64,000 nucleotides of DNA from Helicobacter anatolicus (GTDB lineage Bacteria; Campylobacterota; Campylobacteria; Campylobacterales; Helicobacteraceae). This document shows positions 1-8,390 of the stretch, piece after piece (the stretch's first letter is position 1; each line of letters begins with the position of its first letter). Position numbers and translations under genes: made by a program. The notes beneath the pieces are model-generated. The model worked only from the letters and a program-made list of their open reading frames with translations. It did not search any database and was not told the DNA's origin. The stretch spans positions 222,848-286,847 of the forward strand of contig NZ_JAJTMY010000003.1 of assembly GCF_021300615.1 (NCBI RefSeq). The letters run 5' to 3'.

Positions 1-821
1 ATAATCTCTATTTTTGTTTCTAAACCAGGAGGTTGAATATCTGCAGTAATTCCCCATTCAAATCGGGATTTTAGACGCTCAGCAAGACCAGTAATTTGCT
101 TAAGGCTTTTATCAGCAGTCATAATAATTTGTTTTTTTTTGGTGTGTAATTCATTAAAAGTATGAAAAAATTCATCTTGAATTTGTTGTTTTCCACCAAA
201 AAATTGTACATCATCAATTAAAAGATAATCACAATTTCTATATTTTTCACGAAAACTTTCCATATTATTGCTTTGAATTTTAGAAATATAGTCATTTAAA
301 AATTGCTCAGCAGTGATATAAATAACAATTTTATCTTTTTCAATAACTTTATTTCCGATAGCATTAAGAAGATGTGTTTTACCTAATCCTGTACCACCAT
401 AGAATAATACAGGATTATATCGTTCACTTTGTTTTTCACAGACTTGTTTTGCAATTTCGTAAGCAAATTTATTGGAATCTCCTTGGATAAAGGTTTCAAA
501 GGTATAAGAAGGGTTTAGAGAATTTTGTGTTTTTTGTATATTTTGTTTAAAACTTTTCACATTTGTTTTTTTTATTTCTTTATTAATGTGAATTTCAGGT
601 TGAGTTTTGAAATATTTTTCAAAGATTTCAAGGATTTTTTTATTATATTGTGTTTTAATCCATTGTTCAATATAAATATTTGGGACAATAATTAGTAAAA
701 TATCGTTGCTATTGGATTTTACTATGTATTCCATATTAGAAAAAAGATGATTATAAGCCTCGTATCCAAATTCCTTTTTAAAGATTTCACGGAGGTCTTG
801 TTGGGAAATTTTTTGTGACAT
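1..821 (-). CDS. dnaA: Chromosomal replication initiator DnaA, N-terminal part (cut by window edge)
   Basis: DnaA is the AAA+ ATPase that binds DnaA boxes at oriC, melts the origin and recruits helicase. About 273 codons are visible from an ATG at 821. They cover the N-terminal domain (MSQKISQQDLREIF), a linker, and the AAA+ core with Walker A (GGTGLGKTH) and Walker B (LLIDDVQFFGG). The frame is open to base 1 and runs past the SRFEWG segment. The C-terminal DNA-binding domain lies outside the window. It is divergent from ruvC across a 79-base spacer holding candidate DnaA boxes, which also suggests autoregulation. Identity is secure; the far end is truncated only by the window. Confidence 0.96.
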   Translation of the reverse strand, partial: MSQKISQQDLREIFKKEFGYEAYNHLFSNMEYIVKSNSNDILLIIVPNIYIEQWIKTQYNKKILEIFEKYFKTQPEIHINKEIKKTNVKSFKQNIQKTQNSLNPSYTFETFIQGDSNKFAYEIAKQVCEKQSERYNPVLFYGGTGLGKTHLLNAIGNKVIEKDKIVIYITAEQFLNDYISKIQSNNMESFREKYRNCDYLLIDDVQFFGGKQQIQDEFFHTFNELHTKKKQIIMTADKSLKQITGLAERLKSRFEWGITADIQPPGLETKIEI

Positions 822-900
822 TTATTTTTTAACTCCAGATTTCACATATGTGAAATTTTGTGAAAAACTGCTACCATTATAACAAAAATAAGGTATAAAA
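822..900. promoter_or_regulatory. dnaA/ruvC intergenic region; candidate oriC with clustered DnaA-box cores
   Basis: Seen: an 18-base perfect palindrome at 839-856 (ATTTCACATATGTGAAAT), followed one helical turn on by another inverted copy of its half. This gives TTCAC cores at 841-845 (+), 850-854 (-) and 860-864 (-). The last two are spaced exactly 10 bases apart. A further core lies at 786-790 inside dnaA. Known: Helicobacter DnaA boxes have a TTCAC-type core, and origins in this group lie beside dnaA. The flank toward ruvC (871-900) is AT-rich and could serve for unwinding. Inferred: part of oriC and/or a dnaA autoregulatory site. Divergent promoters for dnaA and ruvC must also be here. 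Confidence 0.55.
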
Positions 901-1365
901 ATGAATATCTTAGGTATTGATCCAGGGAGTAGAAATTGTGGATATGCAATCATAAAAAAAGATAAAACAAAATTATTTTTATTAGAAGCAGGATTTATTA
1001 AAATCAAAGAAAGAAAATTACAATATCAGATTACAGAATTTATTGAGGGGATTGATTTAGTTTTAAAAAATTATCACATTGATGAAGTAGCGATTGAAGA
1101 TATTTTTTATGCTTATAATCCAAAAACAGTCATCAAACTAGCTCAATTTAGGGGAGCATTAAGTCTAAAAATTTTACAAGATTTTGGAAATTTTGCAGAA
1201 TATACACCTTTGCAAGTTAAAAAAGCATTAACTGGTAATGGCAAGGCAGATAAAAATCAAGTTGCTTTTATGGTAAAAAGGATTTTAAATCTTAAAGGTG
1301 AAATTAAGCCTTTAGATATTACAGATGCTATTGCTGTGGCAATCACTCATTCTCAACGTCTCTGA
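901..1365 (+). CDS. ruvC: Crossover junction endodeoxyribonuclease RuvC
   Basis: Resolves Holliday junctions made during recombinational repair, working with RuvAB. The 154-residue length is normal. The four acidic catalytic positions are visible: D7 in GIDPGS, E66 in VAIEDIFY, and D139 and D142 in LDITDA, followed by the usual terminal histidine segment (AITH). The ATG at 901 follows an AAGG-containing stretch (ATAAGGTATAAA). Its last 23 bases overlap the end of the convergent galE gene. Its position next to dnaA matches the arrangement I recall for Campylobacter. Confidence 0.95.
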   Translation: MNILGIDPGSRNCGYAIIKKDKTKLFLLEAGFIKIKERKLQYQITEFIEGIDLVLKNYHIDEVAIEDIFYAYNPKTVIKLAQFRGALSLKILQDFGNFAEYTPLQVKKALTGNGKADKNQVAFMVKRILNLKGEIKPLDITDAIAVAITHSQRL

Positions 1366-2383
1366 GATAACATTCAAAATCATAGGCACTTTGGATGATT
1401 TTTTCTAAATGATTATATTTTGGTTGCCAATTTGTATATTGAAGAATTTTTCTATTATCAGCAATCAGTTTTGCGGGATCTCCTGCCCTATTTCCTAAAA
1501 TTTCTACTAAAAAATCTTGTTTTGTTACTTCTTTGACTTTGTCTATTACTTCTTTAACACTGTAACCTTTAGAATATCCAACATTAAAAATATTAGATTG
1601 TTTATTTTGAAGTAGGTATTGATATGCACTAAGATGTGCACTTGCTAGATCGTTGATGTGGATATAATCTCTAATACAAGTGCCATCTTTTGTATCATAA
1701 TTTATCCCATAAATTCCCATTTTTTCTCTTTTCCCTACTGCACATTCTAATGCAATTTTAATGAGATGAATGGCATTTTTACTTCTTTGTCCTAGAGCAT
1801 GAGAATGCTGAAAATCATTATCCATGTTTGCACCAGCAACATTAAAATATCTTAAAATTACATAATTAAAATCATAAATTTTACTACTATCTTTTAAGAT
1901 AAATTCACTCATCATTTTAGAAGTTCCATAAGGATTGATGGGATTTAGACTAAAATTTTCATCAATAGATTTAAATTCTCCTTCTGGTTGCCCATATACC
2001 GCAGCAGTAGAGGAAAAAATAAAATTTTTTATATTATATTTTGTGCATAATTCTATAAGAAAAGTTGTATTAATAGTGTTGTTTTTATAATATTCTAGAG
2101 GAATTTTTGTAGATTCTTCAACAGATAAAGAAGCGGCAAAATGTAATACACATTCAATGCTATAGGTATGAAAAATTTGTTCTAATTTTTCTTTATTATT
2201 TAAAGAATAATTGAAAAAAGTGATTCTATTTTTAAAACGATTTTGAAGATATTCTAGATTTTGTATAAAACCTGTTGAGAGATTATCTATTACTAAAAAA
2301 TGATGATTGGTATTTTTTAAAAACTCTAGTAATGTATGCGAACCAATATATCCACAGCCACCAGTTACAAGAATAAAAGACAT
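1343..2383 (-). CDS. galE: UDP-glucose 4-epimerase GalE
   Basis: Interconverts UDP-glucose and UDP-galactose (or the GlcNAc/GalNAc forms), feeding LPS and other glycan synthesis. It is an extended short-chain dehydrogenase of 346 residues: NAD-binding motif [10 protein letters not shown] at about 7-16, the FSSTAAVYG strand with the catalytic Ser/Thr, and the YxxxK pair Y152/K156 (YGTSK). The C-terminal region carries the substrate-binding GNRAGDP stretch. It stands alone on the minus strand, divergent from the thioesterase and overlapping the ruvC 3' end. Whether it prefers glucose or N-acetylhexosamines cannot be told by eye. Confidence 0.93.
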   Translation of the reverse strand: MSFILVTGGCGYIGSHTLLEFLKNTNHHFLVIDNLSTGFIQNLEYLQNRFKNRITFFNYSLNNKEKLEQIFHTYSIECVLHFAASLSVEESTKIPLEYYKNNTINTTFLIELCTKYNIKNFIFSSTAAVYGQPEGEFKSIDENFSLNPINPYGTSKMMSEFILKDSSKIYDFNYVILRYFNVAGANMDNDFQHSHALGQRSKNAIHLIKIALECAVGKREKMGIYGINYDTKDGTCIRDYIHINDLASAHLSAYQYLLQNKQSNIFNVGYSKGYSVKEVIDKVKEVTKQDFLVEILGNRAGDPAKLIADNRKILQYTNWQPKYNHLEKIIQSAYDFECYLRDVENE

Positions 2384-2460
2384 AATTTTACCTTTTTGAT
2401 TTATTATATCTAAAGTAAAAAAAATATGTTAAATTAAAAAAAATCTAAATGGAGATAAAA

Positions 2461-2925
2461 ATGGAAACAGCATATGATTATGAAATGGATCCAAGAGTAT
2501 TGCGTATGTCTATTTTGGTAAATCCTTCAATGGCAAATTTTAGTGGTGTAATGCACGGAGGAGATTTATTAAAAATTTTAGATCAGGTTGCTTATGCTTG
2601 TGCAACAAGATATTGTGGTGTAGGTGTAGTAACAATGGCAGTAGATAGTGTGACTTTTAAACATCCTATCCCTATTGGTTCTTTATTGACTTTTTTAGCA
2701 AGTATAAATTATACGGGAAATACAAGTTGTGAAGTAGGAATCAAAGTAATCAGTGAAGATATTAAAAATAAATTTGTTACACATTGCAATAGTTGCTATT
2801 TTACAATGGTTGCAATAGAAGGTGGCAAAAAGGTAAAAATACCACAGTTTGAACCAAAAACAGAGATAGAAAAACGTCGCTGGAATAAAGCAATTGAAAG
2901 AAAGAAGAAAATGTTACAAAAGTAG
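2461..2925 (+). CDS. Acyl-CoA thioesterase, hotdog fold (YciA/BACH type)
   Basis: Likely hydrolyses acyl-CoA thioesters in the cytoplasm. The 154-residue protein is a single hotdog domain with the hallmark segment NPSMANFSGVMHGG followed by the long helix (DLLKILDQVAYACA), and the VDSVTFKHPIPIG strand typical of the YciA/acyl-CoA hydrolase branch. An in-frame ATG at 2449 exists, but its own GGAG (2452-2455) sits at ribosome-binding distance from the ATG at 2461, so I prefer 2461. A Lys/Arg-rich tail ends the protein. It converges on the 2914-3522 gene with a 12-base overlap. Substrate chain length is not visible. Confidence 0.82.
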   Translation: METAYDYEMDPRVLRMSILVNPSMANFSGVMHGGDLLKILDQVAYACATRYCGVGVVTMAVDSVTFKHPIPIGSLLTFLASINYTGNTSCEVGIKVISEDIKNKFVTHCNSCYFTMVAIEGGKKVKIPQFEPKTEIEKRRWNKAIERKKKMLQK

Positions 2926-3522
2926 ATTTTCTAGACTTTCTTCTTTGGTGTAGAGTTTGATAAAGTCTTCAAACTCTAATTCTATATCTTGATTTCCATA
3001 ATAATCAATATAAATTTGTTCTTCTATTGTAGAAATATAACAAATTCCTATAATCTCTTCTTGTTTTTTCTTGAAACAAAGTTCAATATATTTGTGAAAT
3101 GTCTGACCAATTGTGATTAGATCTTTTTTGTTTTTAGGGATAAGGCCATAAAGTGAGAATTTCTTTTGCAAAAAGCAATTATTTTTATAGAGATAATATT
3201 GTAGAGTAGGAATACTACTTTCTTTAATAAATTTTTGTTCAATATTGATTCCAAAAATAAGGTTTTTTTCGGTTTTAAAATTAAAGGATTTGAGATATTC
3301 TTGCAGACTCATGGGATTTTTTTCTTTAGTAATTTCATTATTTAATACAAAACTTAAAAGATTATCAATATCATTATTGAGTTTTTCAATTTTTTGATCA
3401 GTTTTTTCAAAAATATTTTTTTGATTGGCAAGTTCTACATAAGCACGATTTAGCATACTTTCTAAAACTTGAATATAATATTTTTGCTCTGTAATGATTT
3501 TTTCATAATCTTGATTATTCAT
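2914..3522 (-). CDS. Conserved hypothetical protein with N-terminal coiled coil
   Basis: I do not recognise a named domain. The 202-residue product starts with MNNQDYEKIITEQ. Residues 5-60 or so are heptad-like and charged, consistent with a coiled coil. The rest is a mixed alpha/beta region rich in Tyr, Phe and Lys, with no signal peptide or membrane segment. A longer frame to 3621 exists, but the ATG at 3522 has a good ribosome site (TAAGGAAAAAA) and overlaps the pdxA stop by 8 bases, as expected for translational coupling. It is the last gene of the pdxJ-pdxA direction. Confidence 0.7.
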   Translation of the reverse strand: MNNQDYEKIITEQKYYIQVLESMLNRAYVELANQKNIFEKTDQKIEKLNNDIDNLLSFVLNNEITKEKNPMSLQEYLKSFNFKTEKNLIFGINIEQKFIKESSIPTLQYYLYKNNCFLQKKFSLYGLIPKNKKDLITIGQTFHKYIELCFKKKQEEIIGICYISTIEEQIYIDYYGNQDIELEFEDFIKLYTKEESLENLLL

Positions 3523-4438
3523 TTTTTTCCTTAAATTTTTTTCCCAAAAGTATAGCATTGATATAGCTTTGTGTAGTAGCTTTATTTTGGTAAGCAATAT
3601 CAAACCCCACACCATGATCAACAGATGTTCTCAAAATAGGAATATTTAAAGTAATATTGATGCTTTCATAAAAATAAAGTGCTTTAAGTGGTGCAAGACC
3701 TATATCATGATAAAGTGCGATAAAAATTTTATACTTTTCTCTCATTGGTGGACTAAAAGCACTATCTGCTGGAAAAGGGCCCTTAAAAATTTCCTTATTT
3801 AAAATTTTATTAATTTTATTTATACTTTCTTTTATAATAAAATCTTCATCTCCAATTAGTCCATTGTCACCACAATGTGGATTTAATCCTAATACAGCGA
3901 TATTTTCTTCCTTAGTGCAGTAATAAAAATTCTTTAAAAATTCTAAAAGATTTTTCTTTGTAATTTTATTGCTTACAGATTTTAAGGGGATATGATCACT
4001 AAAAAGTGCAACAAACATTTCTTCGCAACCAAGCATCATAATTCCTTCTTTTTTATAGCGATGGGATAAATATTCTGTATGTCCGACAAAATTAATTTTT
4101 GCACATTTCCAAGCAAATTTATGAATAGGCAAAGTAGTAATAAAATCTACCTCATTTTTTTCTGCAAGTTCACATGCTTTTTCAAAACTCTTAAAACTAT
4201 AGAATCCAGAATCTTCCTGAATTTCTCCTATATGAATCATGGGCATAGGTGCATTAGGTGGAATAAAAATCATATCTTTTGCTAGGGGAATTTTTAGAAT
4301 GTCACTAATTTTTTTAAGTAATTCTTGATGAGCACAATAAATGGGAGTGCAAAATTTTTTGATAATTTGGTGGGATTTCAGGAGGATTTCAGGAGCAATT
4401 CCATTAACATCACCTATGCTCACACCAACTTTATACAT
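3515..4438 (-). CDS. pdxA: 4-hydroxythreonine-4-phosphate dehydrogenase PdxA
   Basis: Oxidises 4-phosphohydroxythreonine in the DXP-dependent route to pyridoxal phosphate; its product is condensed by PdxJ, encoded just upstream. The 307 residues are near the usual length. Visible family motifs are SIGDVNGI at the N-terminus, GHTEYL (119-124), LNPHCGD (H188), YHDIGLAP (H244) and TSVDHGVGFD (271-280). The dispersed histidines are the metal ligands in this family. Its stop overlaps the following hypothetical gene by 8 bases. It is separated from pdxJ by 262 bases that hold a decayed gene tail. Confidence 0.95.
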   Translation of the reverse strand: MYKVGVSIGDVNGIAPEILLKSHQIIKKFCTPIYCAHQELLKKISDILKIPLAKDMIFIPPNAPMPMIHIGEIQEDSGFYSFKSFEKACELAEKNEVDFITTLPIHKFAWKCAKINFVGHTEYLSHRYKKEGIMMLGCEEMFVALFSDHIPLKSVSNKITKKNLLEFLKNFYYCTKEENIAVLGLNPHCGDNGLIGDEDFIIKESINKINKILNKEIFKGPFPADSAFSPPMREKYKIFIALYHDIGLAPLKALYFYESINITLNIPILRTSVDHGVGFDIAYQNKATTQSYINAILLGKKFKEKNE

Positions 4439-4446
4439 TTTTACCC

Positions 4447-4602
4447 CTAAAATTTATAATTTATCCCTATGCTATCTAATACTTTGTAATAGTTCACATT
4501 TATAGAGGTTAATTCTACACTAATTTGATAATTAGGAGATAAATTTTCTTTTATACATTGCATATATAGCCTAATTTTACAAATAGATTTTTGTATAAAA
4601 CT
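4447..4602 (-). pseudogene. Remnant of an outer membrane beta-barrel protein C-terminus
   Basis: Between pdxJ and pdxA the minus strand holds an open stretch of about 51 codons with no start, bounded upstream by an in-frame stop. It ends in alternating hydrophobic/polar strands (YQISVELTSINVNYY) and finishes INYKF followed by TAG. A terminal aromatic Phe after a beta strand is the BAM-recognition signature of outer membrane proteins, including Helicobacter ones. Inferred: the 3' end of a lost outer-membrane-protein gene. The remaining bases up to 4700 are AT-rich with nothing clear. Alternative: chance open frame in AT-rich DNA. Confidence 0.45.
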
Positions 4603-4700
4603 TTATACATTTTGCTTGATTTTTTTTGTTGCTATTGGTAGAAAAATTATGATCAACAATATTGCATAAACAAAAAATACAAAAATTTATATTTGAAATT

Positions 4701-5483
4701 TTAGTAAAAATTATCGTTATTTATGATTTTTTGCATATCATCTATTGCATTTTTTAAGCCGACAAAAATTGATCTTGCAATAATGCTTTGCCCAATATTA
4801 AGCTCACTAATTTCTTGAATTTCTGCAATTGTTTTGACATTAAAATAATTTAGTCCATGTCCTGCATAGACTTCAAGATCAAGTTTTTTAGCATTTTTTG
4901 CAATGGTTTTTATTTGTGTGATGCAATCTTGCAATAAGGATTTTAAATCTGTATTTTCTAGGCTTTTTATTGTGTTTGGTGTTCTTTTGAGATTACTATA
5001 AAGCATTAAGGAAAGATTGGCATAACTACCAGTGTGAATCTCAATGCCATCTGCACCATAATCTTTTGAAAGTTCCAAAGATTGCATATCAGGATCGATA
5101 AATGTGGCAACTTGTATGTGATTTTTATGAAATTCAGCAATCACATCTTTGATTTTTGTATTTTGCATAATAAGACCACCTTCTGTGGTAATCTCTTCTC
5201 TTTTTTCTGGCACTAATGTAACTTTGTAAGGCTTTTTTTTACAAATAAAATCAATAATATTTTCGTCCATTGCACATTCTATATTGACAGGCAAAAATGA
5301 AGAATCTATAATTCTTTCTACATCAAATTCATTAATATGGCGTCTGTCTTCTCTTAAATGGATTGTGATTTGAAATACCCCACAATTTTTTGCAATAAAA
5401 ATTGCTTCTAGTGGATCGGGATCGTTGATTTTTCTGGCTTCTCTAAGTGTGGCAATGTGATCGATATTTAAACCTAAATGCAT
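4701..5483 (-). CDS. pdxJ: Pyridoxine 5'-phosphate synthase PdxJ
   Basis: Condenses 3-amino-2-oxopropyl phosphate with 1-deoxyxylulose 5-phosphate to make pyridoxine 5'-phosphate, directly after PdxA. The 260-residue TIM barrel shows the family N-terminus LGLNIDHIATLREAR, the ITIHLREDRRHI loop, the IEIHTGSYA strand and AGHGLNYFNV near the phosphate site. The ATG at 5483 is preceded by AAAGGAT on the minus strand. It is transcribed toward pdxA and probably co-transcribed with it, though the 262-base remnant-bearing gap is unusual for this pair. Confidence 0.96.
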   Translation of the reverse strand: MHLGLNIDHIATLREARKINDPDPLEAIFIAKNCGVFQITIHLREDRRHINEFDVERIIDSSFLPVNIECAMDENIIDFICKKKPYKVTLVPEKREEITTEGGLIMQNTKIKDVIAEFHKNHIQVATFIDPDMQSLELSKDYGADGIEIHTGSYANLSLMLYSNLKRTPNTIKSLENTDLKSLLQDCITQIKTIAKNAKKLDLEVYAGHGLNYFNVKTIAEIQEISELNIGQSIIARSIFVGLKNAIDDMQKIINNDNFY

Positions 5484-5522
5484 AAAAATCCTTTAAAAAT
5501 ATTTTTGGTATTATAAAACTTT

Positions 5523-6608
5523 TTAATTTTGAATATAAAATCTTTGCTTAATAATTGCAAAAATAGATTCAAAATTTGCTATGGAGGGTTCAAAAAGTTT
5601 TTTGGCAAGAAGTTTTGTGTTTGGAGGTTTTTTTTCTAGCCATGATTTTACTTGATTAAAAACTTGTAAAGAAGTTGTGCAATGTTGCATTAATTGATGA
5701 TCTAATAAATAGCGATCATGAAATAAAAAAAGTGAACGTGTAGAAATTGTCGGAATACCTAGATAGCAAGCTTCCAAATTCATTGTCCCACCTCCACCAA
5801 TTAGCATATCAATGAAAGGATAAAAATCTTGCGGGGAGAATTTTTTGTCTAATATAGTGAGGTTTTTGATGTGGGAAAATTGTTTTTTTAAACTCTCTAA
5901 ATCATAGCGAGGCATAAGAATTAAATTTACATCAAGTGTGCTTAAAAGTTCTATGCTTTCATAAATAATAGGGAGTTTTTTTTCTACATAATGTGCATTA
6001 TATTCTTCTTCACGCAATAAAATTGTAGGTTTTGTAGAATCTAAATGATAATTTTGTAAAAAATTTTGTCCTTTTTTAAGATTTTTTAACCAGAGTGCAA
6101 CATCAATAAATTGATAAGGAATAATATTTTTTGATTCTATTCCTAAAGCACTATAACAAATCTCTGGCACAATAAATGGGCGAAAAATAAGATTACTTAA
6201 AGGTAGGGTAAGTTTTGCAACTAAAGAAAGTTTAGAAATTTCAAAACACTCACCAATTAATGGCGTATCAGAAAATTGTACAATAGGGATTCCTAAGCCA
6301 AATGCAGTGTGTGTACCTTCTACGCTTACTCCTGTGATAAAAAGCTTAGGTATGCCATATTTTTCAAAAAGTATAAGAAATTCTTTTTGGCGATCTAGAC
6401 GCGCTTGAAATTTATCAAGCTTTTCTCCTCCACCATATCCCCCCACACAAACTGCAGGAATATTAAATAGTTGTAATAGTTTTAAGCATTCATCATAACC
6501 TTTACTTGCACGTGTGGTGATTAGCACTTCATCAAGAGTTTTTAATAATGGAATAAAATCCTTAAAAAATAAAACATATTTTGGATCTGTGATATCTAAC
6601 CAAATCAA
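5523..6608 (-). CDS. DUF354 family protein, glycosyltransferase-B/epimerase-like
   Basis: The 361-residue cytoplasmic protein resembles the DUF354 family, which shares the two-Rossmann fold of UDP-GlcNAc 2-epimerases and GT-B glycosyltransferases. The start MIWLDITDPKYVLFF, the glycine-rich GGYGGGEKLDKF segment, and especially the C-terminal nucleotide-binding loop GGGGTMNLEACYLGIPTIS support this. It uses a TTG start at 6608 behind AAAAGGAAAAATAT. It lies 12 bases downstream of the small Cys-containing gene and then fbp. A role in surface sugar synthesis is an inference; no substrate can be named. Confidence 0.7.
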   Translation of the reverse strand: MIWLDITDPKYVLFFKDFIPLLKTLDEVLITTRASKGYDECLKLLQLFNIPAVCVGGYGGGEKLDKFQARLDRQKEFLILFEKYGIPKLFITGVSVEGTHTAFGLGIPIVQFSDTPLIGECFEISKLSLVAKLTLPLSNLIFRPFIVPEICYSALGIESKNIIPYQFIDVALWLKNLKKGQNFLQNYHLDSTKPTILLREEEYNAHYVEKKLPIIYESIELLSTLDVNLILMPRYDLESLKKQFSHIKNLTILDKKFSPQDFYPFIDMLIGGGGTMNLEACYLGIPTISTRSLFLFHDRYLLDHQLMQHCTTSLQVFNQVKSWLEKKPPNTKLLAKKLFEPSIANFESIFAIIKQRFYIQN

Positions 6609-6620
6609 ATATTTTTCCTT

Positions 6621-6818
6621 TTAAAATTCAAATGCTCCTTGTTCGCCTTTATTCATGCTTTCATAGACGGATTTTACATATTCTTGACGTATTTGGCATT
6701 GTAAAACCTCTTTACATTGCATACAAGAAGTAAAATTTTTATTTTTTTGACATTCTTGTAAGTTTTGTAAAGTGTTATGAAGTTTTTGTTCAAATATATC
6801 GTTAATTGTTTCGCTCAT
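6621..6818 (-). CDS. Small conserved Cys-containing protein (65 aa)
   Basis: Unknown function. The 65-residue soluble protein contains four cysteines (ECQ, SCMQC, LQCQ) in the middle third, which could bind a metal or form a redox pair, and ends with the distinctive MNKGEQGAFEF. Its ATG overlaps the fbp stop by one base (TAATG on the minus strand), so it is translationally coupled to fbp. I recall similar small proteins in related Helicobacter and Campylobacter, which supports a real gene despite its size. Confidence 0.7.
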   Translation of the reverse strand: MSETINDIFEQKLHNTLQNLQECQKNKNFTSCMQCKEVLQCQIRQEYVKSVYESMNKGEQGAFEF

Positions 6819-7657
6819 TAAAAACCCTTTGTATTTTTGAATTTAGAAATTTCATATTTGCTACCAAAAAAACAAGGTGTAGTGTCATGAAGGCTTTTAC
6901 AAGGTAAATCAAGTAATCGTTTTCCATCTTCTGTTATAGCCTCGCCACCACAGCATTCATAAATATAAGCAAAAGGAAAAACCTCAAAAAGTTTTCTTAG
7001 TTTGCCATTTGGAGCATCGCTTGTTGCAGGATAACTAAAAATCCCCCCACCTTTGATGAGAATTTGGTGTAAATCAGGCACCATTCCTCCAGAATATCTC
7101 AAACGATAACCTTCTTGAAAAAAGGATTCTATGATATTTTTATGCATAGCACTCCAATTTTTTTGTGTACCACCAGTAGCATTGATCTTACCTTTTTCTT
7201 TGAGCTTTGGTGTTTCTTTTTCTTTCCATTCTTCGCCATTAAACCCTAGATATAAAACTTGATTTTGGTATGCAAAAATAATTTCAATTTTAGGACCATA
7301 GATAATGTAAGAGCTTGCGACAAGATTTTTGCCACTAAAATCTGTTCTATAGATTCCAAAAATGCTACCAATGCTAAGATTGCTATCTACAAGCGATGAA
7401 CCATCAAGTGGATCATAGGCAATAAGAAAGTCTCCTTCTTGTTTATAGATAGCTTCTTCTTTTTCTTCACTACATATTCCTTTGACACAAGGAAGGGCTA
7501 AAAATTTTTTCTCAATGAGTTTATCTGCCATTACATCGACTTGGAGTTGAGTATCTCCGTTACTATTTATACTTTCTAGATAATTACAATTTGCTTGTTG
7601 TAATAAAGTATGAGTTTGTAAAGCAATCTCTTTGATGGTATGTAATAAAGTTTGCAT
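6818..7657 (-). CDS. fbp: Fructose-1,6-bisphosphatase class 1
   Basis: Removes the 1-phosphate from fructose 1,6-bisphosphate, the key gluconeogenic step in a bacterium living on amino and organic acids. The 279-residue protein is a compact class 1 enzyme. The metal site is visible in CSEEKEEA, DPLDGSSLVDSNLSIG (the DPxDGSS motif) and the C-terminal FEVFPFAYIYECCGGEA with its metal-binding Glu. It heads a minus-strand operon with the 65-residue protein and the DUF354 gene. It is divergent from rpe, which links it to central sugar phosphate metabolism. Somewhat shorter than the roughly 330-residue enterobacterial enzyme. Confidence 0.95.
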   Translation of the reverse strand: MQTLLHTIKEIALQTHTLLQQANCNYLESINSNGDTQLQVDVMADKLIEKKFLALPCVKGICSEEKEEAIYKQEGDFLIAYDPLDGSSLVDSNLSIGSIFGIYRTDFSGKNLVASSYIIYGPKIEIIFAYQNQVLYLGFNGEEWKEKETPKLKEKGKINATGGTQKNWSAMHKNIIESFFQEGYRLRYSGGMVPDLHQILIKGGGIFSYPATSDAPNGKLRKLFEVFPFAYIYECCGGEAITEDGKRLLDLPCKSLHDTTPCFFGSKYEISKFKNTKGF

Positions 7658-7751
7658 TTTTTCCCTTTATTTTTAATTTCCATTATATCTTAATTATTTT
7701 TTATGTTATTCTATAACAAAAGTTTTTATATAAATGTTTTAGGGAGAAAAT

Positions 7752-8390
7752 ATGCTTGTTGCCCCCAGTCTTTTGTCTGCAAATTTTATGAAACTAGGAG
7801 AAGAGGTTAAAAATATTTGTGATAGTGGTGCAGATTTGTTGCATATTGATGTGATGGATGGGCATTTTGTACCAAATCTTACTTTTGGTCCTGTGGTTTT
7901 GCAAGGAATCATGCATTATGCAACTAAACCATTAGATATACATTTGATGGTAGAAAATGTGGAGTTTTTTGTAGATTTATTTGCGCCACTTCAGCCAAAA
8001 TATATAAGTGTGCATTTTGAAGAAGTTAAGCATCTTCATCGTGTGATTTCTCAAATTAGAAAATATGGGATTTCTCCAGCAGTTGTACTTAATCCTCATA
8101 CAAGCGAAGAAGGGTTAAAATATATTTTAGAAGATATTGATATGGTTTTATTAATGAGTGTTAACCCAGGTTTTGGTGGGCAGAGTTTTATTCCTAGTGT
8201 GTGTGAAAAGGTTAAAAATCTTAAGAAACTTATTTTAGATAAAAATCCAAATTGTTTGATTGAAGTTGATGGTGGAGTGAATGATAAGACAATTGATAAG
8301 TTAAAAGATTCTGGGGTAGATATCGTAGTTGCAGGGAGCTATATTTTTCAGCAAGATAATTATAAAAAGGCCATTCTTTCTTTGCGATGA
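7752..8390 (+). CDS. rpe: Ribulose-phosphate 3-epimerase
   Basis: Interconverts ribulose 5-phosphate and xylulose 5-phosphate in the pentose phosphate pathway. The 212-residue TIM barrel has the family signatures APSLLSANFMKLGEE, HIDVMDGHFVPNLTFGP (metal His and catalytic Asp), LDIHLMVE, VNPGFGGQSFIP and EVDGGVN with the second catalytic Asp. A clear AGGGAGAAA ribosome site precedes the ATG. Its stop overlaps the start of the dnaQ gene (ATGA), so the two are coupled. Confidence 0.97.
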   Translation: MLVAPSLLSANFMKLGEEVKNICDSGADLLHIDVMDGHFVPNLTFGPVVLQGIMHYATKPLDIHLMVENVEFFVDLFAPLQPKYISVHFEEVKHLHRVISQIRKYGISPAVVLNPHTSEEGLKYILEDIDMVLLMSVNPGFGGQSFIPSVCEKVKNLKKLILDKNPNCLIEVDGGVNDKTIDKLKDSGVDIVVAGSYIFQQDNYKKAILSLR

